A DNA stretch of 64,000 nucleotides from positions 124,001 to 188,000 of the forward strand of contig NZ_CP084261.1 of the NCBI RefSeq assembly GCF_022879575.1, given 5' to 3'. This document shows positions 39,360-47,616 of the stretch, one piece after another. The position numbers and the translations under genes are program-made. The notes beneath the pieces are model-generated. The model saw nothing but the letters and a program-made list of their open reading frames with translations. It was not told the DNA's origin and did no database searches. Source of the stretch: Caballeronia sp. SL2Y3. GTDB taxonomy: Bacteria > Pseudomonadota > Gammaproteobacteria > Burkholderiales > Burkholderiaceae. Numbering within the stretch: the first letter of the stretch is position 1; each line of letters opens with the position of its first letter.

Positions 39360-40907
39360 ATGTGCGGCATCGTAGGTGTAGTTTCCCAAAGCCCCGTCAA
39401 TCAGCTCATCTATGACAGCCTGCTGCTCTTGCAGCATCGCGGGCAGGATGCGGCGGGAATCGCGACAGCGAACGGCAACAACTTCCACATGCACAAAGCC
39501 AACGGCATGGTGCGCGACGTGTTCCGCACGCGCAACATGCGCAGCCTGCCGGGCAACGTCGGCATCGGGCAAGTGCGCTATCCGACGGCCGGGTCGGCGT
39601 CGAACGAGGAAGAAGCGCAGCCGTTCTACGTCAACGCGCCGTTCGGCATCATCCTCGCCCACAACGGCAATCTGACGAACTGGATGCAGCTGAAGGACGA
39701 GATGTTCCGGATCGACCGCCGGCACATCAACACCGCGTCCGACACCGAAGTGCTGCTGAACGTCTTCGCGCACGAACTGCAACTCGCGAGCTCCGGCCTT
39801 GAACTCGACGAAGCCGCGCTGTGGAAGGCGGTCGCGGGCGTGCATCGGCGGGTGAAAGGGTCCTACGCGATCGTCTCGCTGATTGCTGGCTACGGGCTCG
39901 TGGCGTTCCGCGATCCGTTCGGCATTCGCCCGCTCGTGCTCGGCAAGCTGGAAACGTCGACGGGCGTCGAGTGGATGGTGGCGTCGGAATCGGTGGCGAT
40001 CGAAGGCATCGGCTTCGAATTCGTGCGCGACATCGAGCCGGGCGAAGCGATCTTCATCGACGCCGACGGCAATCTGCACAGCCATCAATGCGCCGAAAAG
40101 CCGGTGCTGAACCCCTGCATTTTCGAGCTCGTGTATCTGGCGCGTCCGGATTCGTGCCTCGACGGCGTGCCCGTCTACAACGCGCGTCTGCGCATGGGCG
40201 ACTATCTCGCCGAGAAGATCAAGCGCGTGCTGCCCGACGTGCCGATCGACGTCGTGATGCCGATTCCCGATTCGTCGCGTCCCGCCGCGATGCAGGTGGC
40301 GGCCAAGCTCGGCGTCGAATATCGCGAAGGCTTCTTCAAGAACCGCTACGTGGGCCGCACGTTCATCATGCCGGGACAGGCGGTGCGCAAGAAATCGGTG
40401 CGCCAGAAGCTGAACGCCATGGGCATCGAGTTCAAGGGCAAGAACGTGCTGATCGTCGACGATTCGATCGTGCGCGGCACGACATCGCATGAAATCGTGC
40501 AGATGGCCCGCGATGCCGGCGCGAACAAGGTGATCTTCGCGTCCGCCGCGCCGCCGGTGAAGTTCCCGAACGTGTACGGCATCGACATGCCGACGCGTGG
40601 CGAACTCGTCGCGCATGGCCGCAGCGACGAAGAAGTGGCGCGCATGATCGGCGCGGACTATCTGGTGTATCAGGACGTCGAGGATCTGAAGAACGCGGTG
40701 CGCGACATCAATCCGGCGCTGAAGGATTTCGAGGCGTCCTGCTTCGACGGTCACTACATCACCGGCGACGTCACGACCGACTATCTGGATCGCATCGAAA
40801 CCGCGCGCCTCGCGCCGCAAGAGCAGACGGACCGCGACATCGCGGGCGAGGCGCTCGAAGGCGGTCCCGCGCGTTCGCAACTGCATCTGCAACTGTCGGT
40901 GGAATAA
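39360..40907 (+). CDS. purF: Amidophosphoribosyltransferase
   Basis: A 515-residue enzyme. MCGIVGVVSQSPVNQLIYDSLLLLQHRGQDAAGI exposes Cys2 as the N-terminal nucleophile of the glutaminase domain once Met is removed. Later motifs: GQVRYPTAGSASNEEEAQPF, YAIVSLIAGYGLVAFRDPFGIRPLVLG and the PRPP loop VLIVDDSIVRGTTSHEIV. It commits PRPP to purine synthesis. The start is fixed by the need for Cys2. It ends at a terminator shared with the convergent AraC gene. Confidence 0.97.
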   Translation: MCGIVGVVSQSPVNQLIYDSLLLLQHRGQDAAGIATANGNNFHMHKANGMVRDVFRTRNMRSLPGNVGIGQVRYPTAGSASNEEEAQPFYVNAPFGIILAHNGNLTNWMQLKDEMFRIDRRHINTASDTEVLLNVFAHELQLASSGLELDEAALWKAVAGVHRRVKGSYAIVSLIAGYGLVAFRDPFGIRPLVLGKLETSTGVEWMVASESVAIEGIGFEFVRDIEPGEAIFIDADGNLHSHQCAEKPVLNPCIFELVYLARPDSCLDGVPVYNARLRMGDYLAEKIKRVLPDVPIDVVMPIPDSSRPAAMQVAAKLGVEYREGFFKNRYVGRTFIMPGQAVRKKSVRQKLNAMGIEFKGKNVLIVDDSIVRGTTSHEIVQMARDAGANKVIFASAAPPVKFPNVYGIDMPTRGELVAHGRSDEEVARMIGADYLVYQDVEDLKNAVRDINPALKDFEASCFDGHYITGDVTTDYLDRIETARLAPQEQTDRDIAGEALEGGPARSQLHLQLSVE

Positions 40908-40927
40908 GCCTTCGTATTGGCTTCGAG

Positions 40928-40963
40928 AAGCCCGCTCGGTCGATCAGACGAGCGGGCTTTTTT
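40928..40963 (+). terminator. Rho-independent terminator of purF
   Basis: An 11-bp perfect stem AAGCCCGCTCG / CGAGCGGGCTT with a 10-nt loop, followed by TTTTTT-type run on the plus strand. The convergent AraC gene's last codons and stop (40944) lie inside the loop and right arm. Confidence 0.88.
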
Positions 40964-41747
40964 GCGTCTGTTGCTCGCGCGGCGTCTTGAATGCGCCGCT
41001 GCGCCATTGCCCCGGCGCGATGCCGAAGCGTTTCGAGAACGCATGCGTGAACGCGCTCTGATCCGCAAACCCGACTTCGAGCGCGACATGCGTGAGCGAG
41101 GCGCGCGGATCGGCGAGCAGCGTCAACGCCGTGTCCAGACGCAGGCGATGCACATAGCGATGCGGCGTCTCGCCGAACGCCTCGCTGAACAATTGGTGAA
41201 AGCGCCGCATGCCGAAGCCGCAATGCGCGGCGAGATCCGCAATGCGCAGCGGCTCGCAAAGATGCGCGCGCAGCCACCGGTCGATGCGCGCGAAGTCGAG
41301 GCCGCGCAATTCGGCATTGAGCGGTGCGCCCGCGCCGGCCATCAAGGCGCCGCACAGATGCGTGGCCGCTTGCCAGCCGAGACGCGCGGGCAGGGCAGTA
41401 TCGTCGGTAGGAAGGCGCCCCGCGACGCTCGCGACGAGCTGCGTGACCGATGAATCGAGATCGACGGTACGCGCACGTTCGAAGAAACGCGCAGGCACCG
41501 CGACCGATGAAGCGGGAAGATCGAGCACGAGCTGGCGGTTGACGCCTTCGGCCCAGTACTCGTGACGCGCGCCGGCAGGAATGATCCACGCGCGATGACG
41601 GTCGATGAGCGATTCGCCGCCATCCACCGCCATGCCCATTGCGCCGTCGAAACCGAGCACGATCTGATGGAAGTCGTGCTCGTCGGACGCCTGCACCGCT
41701 TCGTAGCGGCGCAGCGAAACGGTAGGGCGGGGGACCGGCGCGCTCAT
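40944..41747 (-). CDS. AraC-family transcriptional regulator
   Basis: A 267-residue regulator. The N-terminal cupin-like sensor (about 20-110; FHQIVLGFDGAMGMAV, IDRHRAWIIPAGARHEYW) is followed by a C-terminal pair of helix-turn-helix motifs (about 160-255; LRIADLAAHCGFGMRRFHQLFSEAFGETPHRYVH and LTHVALEVGFADQSAFTHAFSKRFGIAPGQWR). It converges on purF and ends inside the purF terminator, which encodes its final SPLV. It begins 10 bp after the stop of the FKBP gene upstream, so the two may be co-transcribed. Target and ligand are unknown. Confidence 0.88.
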   Translation of the reverse strand: MSAPVPRPTVSLRRYEAVQASDEHDFHQIVLGFDGAMGMAVDGGESLIDRHRAWIIPAGARHEYWAEGVNRQLVLDLPASSVAVPARFFERARTVDLDSSVTQLVASVAGRLPTDDTALPARLGWQAATHLCGALMAGAGAPLNAELRGLDFARIDRWLRAHLCEPLRIADLAAHCGFGMRRFHQLFSEAFGETPHRYVHRLRLDTALTLLADPRASLTHVALEVGFADQSAFTHAFSKRFGIAPGQWRSGAFKTPREQQTQKSPLV

Positions 41748-41757
41748 GCCGTCTTGC

Positions 41758-42099
41758 TCAAACGTCGAGCAGTTCCACTTCGAAGACGAGCGTGGCGTTC
41801 GGCGGAATCACGCCGCCCGCGCCGCGCGCGCCGTAACCGAGTTGCGGCGGAATGGTGAGACGGCGCACGCCGCCGACCTTCATGCCCTGCACGCCTTCGT
41901 CCCAGCCCTTGATGACCATGCCGCCGCCGAGCACGAAGGCGAAGGGATCGTTGCGGTCCTTGCTGGAATCGAACTTCTGGCCGTCGGTCAGCCAGCCGGT
42001 GTAGTGCACGCTGACGGTCTTGCCCGCGACGGCTTCGGCGCCTTCGCCGACGGTGACGTCTTCATACTTGAGACCGGAATCGGTCGTGACTGTCGACAT
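41758..42099 (-). CDS. FKBP-type peptidyl-prolyl cis-trans isomerase
   Basis: A 113-residue single-domain [81 protein letters not shown]. The aromatic active-site residues of the FKBP fold (Tyr, Phe, Trp in IKGWDEG, Tyr in LGYG) are present. No signal peptide is seen with the chosen ATG, which has AGGAGC upstream; a 21-residue extension to 42162 is rejected. It speeds prolyl isomerisation in folding. Related Burkholderia FKBPs include Mip-like virulence factors, but this short form is a generic cytosolic type. Confidence 0.93.
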   Translation of the reverse strand: MSTVTTDSGLKYEDVTVGEGAEAVAGKTVSVHYTGWLTDGQKFDSSKDRNDPFAFVLGGGMVIKGWDEGVQGMKVGGVRRLTIPPQLGYGARGAGGVIPPNATLVFEVELLDV

Positions 42100-42145
42100 T
42101 GTTTGCTCCTGGTTGCACGGCTCTACGCCGATGGTCGAAACCACC

Positions 42146-42175
42146 ATTGTAGAGCGTAGCAACGAAGCGAGTCAG
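42146..42175 (-). promoter_or_regulatory. Candidate sigma-70 promoter of the FKBP gene
   Basis: On the minus strand CTGACT, 18 bp, TACAAT (plus-strand 42170-42175 and 42146-42151), ending about 46 bp before the FKBP ATG. A GCTCTAC / GTAGAGC inverted repeat overlaps the -10 region and might be an operator. Confidence 0.45.
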
Positions 42176-42180
42176 GGCGA

Positions 42181-43614
42181 TCAGGAGTGACGGCCGCGTG
42201 GATTCATGCGGCTGCCGATGCGCGGGCGGTCCGCGTTCATCGGCGAACCGACCCGGGCGCCGACGTTCGGGCTTACGCTCACGCCAAATTCGGGGCTGAT
42301 GTACGAAGGCTCCATGCCATTGCCCGGCATGAGGTGGCGCGTGTCCCTTTTCGCGAGCTTCAGCGCCCGCACGCGGACGTACGCCATGGCGATGAACGTC
42401 CACGGCGCGAGGTAAGCGAACTCGGGCACCGACACCATCATCATGGTCCAGGTCGCCACGCAGCACTGGCGCAGGGCCATGCCGCGCGCGTCCCAGTCGA
42501 GCTTGAACGCGGGGTAGAGCATCAGCGCGCTGATGCCGACGAGACCGATCACGCCCGTGTTGACGAGCAGCGTCGAGAACAGGTCGGTGGACCGGATATA
42601 GCCGAAGCCGATGCCGAAGAGTTGGTTCAGCGGCGATGCATGCGCCCACAAGCGCAACGACTCCAGGAACAGCTTCGCGCGGTCGGAGCCGGACTCGTTC
42701 TTTCCTTCCAGCTTGTCCATCACCATCTGCTGAAACAGGTCGGCGATATAGTCCTGCAACGCGAATGCGACCAACGCCACCAGGAAGAGGCCGATGAGCG
42801 CCTTGATCGGATTGATGCCGAGCTTGCGCATGCGAATGAGCGCGAAGACCGCATAGCCGATCAACACCGTCGACGACGTACTCATCAGGAGCGAGATCCC
42901 GATGATCCACACCGGCCAGCGCACGCGGGCCGTCGCGTTGAAGTAGATCCAGAAGGGGAAGATGGACATGGCGTACATCGACGGTTCGCCGGTCAGCGCC
43001 TTGAGACGCTGTATCGACATGCCGCCCGCGCTCACGGTCTGGAACGAACTGCCGTTCACGGTGCCGTCCGAGCGCACGATGCCGCGGCCGAACTGGTCTC
43101 CGAACGCGCGGTTCGAGATGAAGTCGCCGGGCGAGCCCGTCAGCACGTAGAACACCACTTCATAGATGCCGTAGAGGGCAAAGAGCGTCACCGCCGCGAA
43201 GATCCACTGGTCCCACGTCGGCCGGTAGTAGTAGTACACGTACGCCGCGTACAGCACCACCGCCGCCACGTAGATGGACTGCGTGAACATGCTCTTGCGC
43301 ATGATGAACGTGACCGGGTCCTTGTCGTCGACGAGCGCGATCTTGCTGAAGTCGGCATCGAACGGAGCCATGACGTCCGCGAGTTGCGTCGTGCACAGCA
43401 TCAGCAGCCAGACGAGGATGGCCGCGCCCACGAAGTGCAGGTAGTTCTTGCGCGCACGGCCCCCGAAGAGAAGCACGAGCGGCACGGAAAGGAAGCACAT
43501 GAGATAGCCGATCGTCGTGCCCTGAATCGACGGGATCACGAGGAACGACGTCACCGGCATCGCGAAGGCCCAGATGCGGTAGTACTTGTCGACCAGCGTT
43601 GCTTTGTCTTTCAT
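42181..43614 (-). CDS. O-antigen/exopolysaccharide polymerase-like membrane protein (Wzy-like)
   Basis: A 477-residue polytopic protein with about ten to twelve hydrophobic helices and one larger periplasmic loop. FIMRKSMFTQSIYVAAVVLY, LTGEPSMYAMSIFPFWIYF and GIGFGYIRSTDLFSTLLVNTGVIGLVG resemble the Wzy/O-antigen-ligase superfamily, in which a GEPSxxA-type loop and a GxGxG...N late loop recur. The C-terminal 70 residues are hydrophilic and likely cytoplasmic. It lies 129 bp downstream of the tyrosine autokinase gene with a hairpin between, completing a Wzx/Wzy-type cluster. Sequence conservation in this family is low, so the call rests on topology and context. Confidence 0.75.
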   Translation of the reverse strand: MKDKATLVDKYYRIWAFAMPVTSFLVIPSIQGTTIGYLMCFLSVPLVLLFGGRARKNYLHFVGAAILVWLLMLCTTQLADVMAPFDADFSKIALVDDKDPVTFIMRKSMFTQSIYVAAVVLYAAYVYYYYRPTWDQWIFAAVTLFALYGIYEVVFYVLTGSPGDFISNRAFGDQFGRGIVRSDGTVNGSSFQTVSAGGMSIQRLKALTGEPSMYAMSIFPFWIYFNATARVRWPVWIIGISLLMSTSSTVLIGYAVFALIRMRKLGINPIKALIGLFLVALVAFALQDYIADLFQQMVMDKLEGKNESGSDRAKLFLESLRLWAHASPLNQLFGIGFGYIRSTDLFSTLLVNTGVIGLVGISALMLYPAFKLDWDARGMALRQCCVATWTMMMVSVPEFAYLAPWTFIAMAYVRVRALKLAKRDTRHLMPGNGMEPSYISPEFGVSVSPNVGARVGSPMNADRPRIGSRMNPRGRHS

Positions 43615-43680
43615 CGTAGAGAGTGTGGCTGCGTCTTTTGTTTGCTTGCCGTTACGTGTGAAGGCCGTGCCCTGAAACGC

Positions 43681-43707
43681 AACGCCGCGTGACGGGCACG
43701 CGGCGTT
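43681..43707 (-). other. Hairpin between the autokinase and polymerase genes
   Basis: A perfect 11-bp inverted repeat AACGCCGCGTG / CACGCGGCGTT with a 5-nt loop. On the minus strand it is followed only by GCGTTTC, so termination would be partial. It could lower polymerase expression relative to the kinase or protect the upstream mRNA. Confidence 0.45.
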
Positions 43708-43743
43708 TCGCTCAAGCAGTCATGCGTTGCTTCGAGACGTCCA

Positions 43744-46101
43744 TCAGTTCGCCGACTTGAAGCTGCTCGTGTAGGCCGCCGCGTAACCATACGTGCGGCG
43801 GTTGCTGCGGCGCTTCGGGATGGCGTTGAACACCGAGCCGACGAGACGTCCGCCTGCGCGCTGCACCTTCTTGACGGTCTCTTCGATTTCCTCTTCGCTC
43901 TGGATGCCCGAGCGCAGAACCAGAACCGTCGAACCCGCATCGCTTGCGACGATGGCCGCGTCCGTGACGGCGAGGAAGGGCGGCGTATCGATGAGCACGA
44001 GGTCGTACTGATCGCTCAGGCGCGCGAGCATGTCGCGGAAGCCCGGCATCATCAGCAGTTCCGACGGATTCTCCGGGTAGCTGCCGCACGACATGAACGA
44101 GAGCCCCGGCACGCCGACCTGACGAATCGCTTCGGCCGTGCCCACTTGCCCCTTCAACACTTCCGACAGACCGCCCGGATTCGCCTGCTTGAAGAACGAC
44201 GCGATATGGCCGCGGCGCAAATCGCCGTCGATCAGCAGCACGCGCAGGCCGATTTCCGCGAGCAGCACCGACAGATTGGCTGCGACGAAGCTCTTGCCCG
44301 CCGAGGGAATCGGACCGGTCAGCATCACGATGTTGTTCGGCGCGTTCACGAGGTCGCGATACAGCTCGGTGCGCACCGCGCGCAGCGCTTCGACGGCCGG
44401 ATCGTGCGGATAGCGCGTGGCGAGCACGAAGGCGTCGCGGTCGGCGCCGGCGAGGTTCGGCATGGTGATGTCGTCATGCGGCTCGCGCTTGACGTGCGGC
44501 AACGCCTTCGGCGCGCTGCCTGCCTGCGTGCTCGAAGACCCAAGCGCGTGACCGACCGGCGACACCGAGATCTCGTGATCGAGCAACTGCTGCTGACGGC
44601 TGAAGAGCACCTCGCCGAGCACCGGCACCGAGAGGCGACGTTCGACGAACATCGGATCGGTGACGCCGATCATCGCGTGGCGGCGCAGGAAGATGAAGAA
44701 CGTGCCGACGAAGAAGCCGAGCGCCGTGCCCGCGACGATCACGAGCGGCTTGTTCGGCTTCACCGGACGATGCGGACGCAGCGCGTTATCGACGATGTGC
44801 GCTCCGCCGCTCGTGCTGGCGCGACGAATCGACAGCTCTTCGGCCTTGTTCATCATGCCGAGGTAGACGGTTTCCGCAACGCGCGCATCACGCGTGAGCT
44901 CGGCGCTTTGGCGTTCCGAAGCGGGCATGCTGTCGAAGCGCGACTGGATCTGCTTGTTCGTCTGCTCGTATTGCGCGATCTGTTGATCGAGATTGCGAAC
45001 CTGCGGGCTGTCCGGCGTGAAGCGCTGCAACGCTTGCGTGCGCTGCAGTTGCAGCATCGCGAGTTGTTGCATGGAAGTGATGCTGCCTTGCAGATACGCC
45101 TGCGCTTCGTTGATCGGCTGCACCGACTGCGACTTCGCGCGGAATGCGCTCAGGCGGCCTTCGGCGTCCTTCAGATCGCGCTCGAGGCGCGGCAGTTCCG
45201 AGCGGATGAATTCGAGCGTCTTTGTATCGTTGGCCTGACGGCTGGCGACGGCGGCGGCGAGATACGCCTGACCCAGCGCGTTCGCGACCTCCGCGGTTTG
45301 ATCGGGATCCTCGCCGTTATACGAGATTTCGACGATGCCCGTGTCCTTCGTGGACTCGGCGACCTTGATCGACTTCAGCAGCAGGTCGATGGCATCCAGC
45401 GTGTTGTAGCGCGTGACCGTGAAGTGCACGCCCGGATGACCGACCGCGCCGTCCACGAGCATCGACACGCCGTGCGCCGAAGCGGGACGACCGATCGTGC
45501 CGCGCAACAGCACGTTGCCGTCCGGGTCTTCGAGCTGGTACTGATTGTTGTCGAGCAACGTGAAGTCGAGCTTTGCGTCTTCCAGCGACGGCGGAACGTC
45601 AAGACGCGCGATGCGCAGATCTTCGCCGCCCCACGCGTACGATTTCATGCCGAACCATGCGGGCGCGAGATGGCCGCGCTCGGCGAACATGCCCGCGATC
45701 CAGCCGAGCACCGGCATGGTATGCGGCTTGACCTTGACGTCGAAGTGGAACTGGTTGACGACCGGCTCCAGCACCGAGCGGCTCTTCATCACCGAGATTT
45801 CAGCCGGCGCGAGCTGAGTGGCCGACATTTGCGGCTGCTGCGCCTGCATCTGGTTTTGCGGCGCAATGCCGAGCGCATTCGGATCAGGCGGATCGACACG
45901 CACGACGACGTCGGACGAATAGATCGGTTTCGCGAGGAATGCATAGGCGGAGGCAAGCGCAGCGGCCGCCACGACGAACACCAGCAACATGCCGATGTGA
46001 TCGCGCAGCAGCTTGATCATGTCGCCCGCAGTGAATTCATTGTCGTCCTTGCCAGGACGCGAAGATCCGGAGTTGACGTATAGCGTGTTCAAAGGCGGCA
46101 T
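43744..46101 (-). CDS. Polysaccharide co-polymerase tyrosine autokinase (Wzc/BceF/EpsB type)
   Basis: A 785-residue inner-membrane BY-kinase. N-terminal Wzz domain with TM1 (about 35-55, IGMLLVFVVAAAALASAYAF) and a large periplasmic coiled-coil region (about 260-420), TM2 (about 455-475, LVIVAGTALGFFVGTFFIFLRR), then a cytoplasmic kinase domain with Walker A GPIPSAGKSFVAANLSVLL, Walker A' VLLIDGDLRRGHIASFF and Walker B DLVLIDTPPFLAVTDA. The tail has Tyr771, Tyr773 and Tyr777, the autophosphorylation cluster. It controls chain length and export of exopolysaccharide. The cognate low-molecular-weight tyrosine phosphatase and Wza are not in the window. The polymerase gene follows. Confidence 0.92.
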   Translation of the reverse strand: MPPLNTLYVNSGSSRPGKDDNEFTAGDMIKLLRDHIGMLLVFVVAAAALASAYAFLAKPIYSSDVVVRVDPPDPNALGIAPQNQMQAQQPQMSATQLAPAEISVMKSRSVLEPVVNQFHFDVKVKPHTMPVLGWIAGMFAERGHLAPAWFGMKSYAWGGEDLRIARLDVPPSLEDAKLDFTLLDNNQYQLEDPDGNVLLRGTIGRPASAHGVSMLVDGAVGHPGVHFTVTRYNTLDAIDLLLKSIKVAESTKDTGIVEISYNGEDPDQTAEVANALGQAYLAAAVASRQANDTKTLEFIRSELPRLERDLKDAEGRLSAFRAKSQSVQPINEAQAYLQGSITSMQQLAMLQLQRTQALQRFTPDSPQVRNLDQQIAQYEQTNKQIQSRFDSMPASERQSAELTRDARVAETVYLGMMNKAEELSIRRASTSGGAHIVDNALRPHRPVKPNKPLVIVAGTALGFFVGTFFIFLRRHAMIGVTDPMFVERRLSVPVLGEVLFSRQQQLLDHEISVSPVGHALGSSSTQAGSAPKALPHVKREPHDDITMPNLAGADRDAFVLATRYPHDPAVEALRAVRTELYRDLVNAPNNIVMLTGPIPSAGKSFVAANLSVLLAEIGLRVLLIDGDLRRGHIASFFKQANPGGLSEVLKGQVGTAEAIRQVGVPGLSFMSCGSYPENPSELLMMPGFRDMLARLSDQYDLVLIDTPPFLAVTDAAIVASDAGSTVLVLRSGIQSEEEIEETVKKVQRAGGRLVGSVFNAIPKRRSNRRTYGYAAAYTSSFKSAN

Positions 46102-46528
46102 CCTCTGTTCGAATGTTGAGCGTGGTTTTCCGGGCCAAACAGAAACACAAAGCCCGCGCGGTTGGCCGCGTTACGTCGTTCGTGTGTGTATCCGGCGTGG
46201 CCGGGAGAGTCAAAGGCTTCAGGCGGTACGGCTCGTCGAGTTGCGCTCGAACGAGGAGAGCGCGAATCGGCGAGGCGCTCTCTATCGATCTGCAACGGCA
46301 GGGTGTTCGCCCCACGCCTGTGTGCGAATCGACACCATACGCCCAAAAAAAATACGTAGCGTCAGGCTAATCTTCCAGCCTCGAAGTGCTTACGTCTGTT
46401 AAGTAGCGAACCAATCTAGAGCGTAGTGGTGCGTACCGCACTTGCATCGACGAGGTTTCGGGCGATAATTACTGATTTCGCCCGAAAGACATTCGTCAGA
46501 CATAACGTTTTTTCCGTTGCGTTGTCCG
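46102..46528. other. Leader region between the glycoside hydrolase and autokinase genes
   Basis: A 427-bp stretch without a credible gene. On the minus strand it contains a T8 run (plus-strand A8 at 46345-46352) and the 10-bp inverted repeat at 46456-46487. It is long and AT-richer than its neighbours, so it probably carries a promoter and leader for the autokinase-polymerase unit. I could not identify well-spaced -35/-10 elements. Confidence 0.5.
46456..46487. promoter_or_regulatory. 10-bp perfect inverted repeat upstream of the autokinase gene
   Basis: TTTCGGGCGA / TCGCCCGAAA (46456-46465 and 46478-46487) with a 12-nt AT-rich loop. It lies 41 bp past the glycoside hydrolase stop. Either a terminator-like RNA hairpin (no U-tract follows directly) or a regulator-binding dyad. 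Confidence 0.45.
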
Positions 46529-47593
46529 TTAAGGCATGGGATTCGCTGTGATGAAGTCCCGCACGACGTTGAAGCGCGGCTTGCGCGTCTGCCCGTCGTC
46601 GTGAATCACGCCGTAATTCCCATCGCCGCCGAAGCGCTCGTCATCGTATAGCTCATAAAGCGTGACGTTCTGAACGTCGTACTTTTTGGCCACTTTCACG
46701 AAGCCGGCAAGCGCGTCCTTGCCTGTCAGGAAACCGCCGGGGTCCGCATGATTCGGTCGCACGCCGAATTCCGTGATCCAGATGGGCTTGCCATAGCTGT
46801 CGCGCAGACGTTCGAGCACATTGACCTTTTTCGGGCCGGCCGCCGTGATCGAACCCATGTTCGAATACCAGTGCCACGCCGTGATGTCCCATTTCGGAAT
46901 CGGATGACCTTTGGTGCCGTCCGGCTGTGTGCCGGCGAAGAGCATGTCCGTGAAGCCGTAATGCAGCCAGCCGAAGGACGTGAGCAGGATTTTCGCGTCC
47001 GGGTTCGCTTCGCGTATGCCTTTGATGAGGCCGAGTATCGAGCCACGCGCTTTCATGAACCTCGCATTGTCGTAATCCGACGGATGCTCGCCGCTGCGAT
47101 CTGAGCCCAGGATGGTCCAGTTGTCGTACTCGTTGCCCACTTGATAGTAAGTGACGAGGCCCTTCAATACGCGCCCCGCCGTCTTGCCGAGCGCATAGCC
47201 GCGCTCGAAGGTCTCCTGCTCGTTCGCGCGCTTTTGCGGTTCGAACGGCGTCACGAGCGCGAGTACGCTGATGCAGGATTCCGCGGCCTGACGCGCGAAC
47301 TTTGCGACGAGGTGCGCGCTGTCTTCGCTCGACACGTCCTGCGCGTAGATCGTGGCGCCGAGATCACGCACTTGCGAGATCTGCTGGGCGAAGTCGGTCG
47401 TGCGATAGACGCCGCGATGTTCGAGATGACCGACCACGCCGTAGAACACACCTTTCGTCTGATCGTCGCATTGCATGTTTGCGGCATCGGACGGTGCGGA
47501 CTGCACTGCGCCAGTGCGTGCCTGCACCACGGCGGAGCCGCACAGCAGCGCGCCGACCAACGAAATTGCCACCCACAGCCTTCGCTTCAACAT
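46529..47593 (-). CDS. Secreted glycoside hydrolase, clan A-like TIM barrel
   Basis: A 354-residue protein with a signal peptide (1-26, ending VVQA). The barrel has VTYYQVGNEYDNW, where Glu155 after Asn is the clan-A acid/base signature, and KPIWITEFGVRP, where Glu275 is the likely nucleophile; ITAWHWYSNM lies between. It resembles GH39/GH5-like or asl1-type hydrolases. Being 23 bp after a glycosyltransferase gene in an exopolysaccharide operon, it probably trims, edits or releases the polymer in the periplasm. The glycosidic bond it cuts cannot be inferred. Confidence 0.8.
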   Translation of the reverse strand: MLKRRLWVAISLVGALLCGSAVVQARTGAVQSAPSDAANMQCDDQTKGVFYGVVGHLEHRGVYRTTDFAQQISQVRDLGATIYAQDVSSEDSAHLVAKFARQAAESCISVLALVTPFEPQKRANEQETFERGYALGKTAGRVLKGLVTYYQVGNEYDNWTILGSDRSGEHPSDYDNARFMKARGSILGLIKGIREANPDAKILLTSFGWLHYGFTDMLFAGTQPDGTKGHPIPKWDITAWHWYSNMGSITAAGPKKVNVLERLRDSYGKPIWITEFGVRPNHADPGGFLTGKDALAGFVKVAKKYDVQNVTLYELYDDERFGGDGNYGVIHDDGQTRKPRFNVVRDFITANPMP

Positions 47594-47616
47594 TCATCCC
47601 TCGCGAGAAAGCGTAA

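Noticed and set aside
42120..42160. GCTCTAC / GTAGAGC dyad as a separate operator
   Set aside because: Arms are only 7 bp around a 22-nt loop that contains the -10; too weak to list as its own feature.
44146..46083. A 645-codon plus-strand frame opposite the tyrosine autokinase
   Set aside because: Antisense of a certain gene; His/Arg/Asp composition only.
46013..46402. Plus-strand frame overlapping the autokinase start and leader
   Set aside because: Overlaps the N-terminal coding part of a clear BY-kinase and shows no protein-like pattern.
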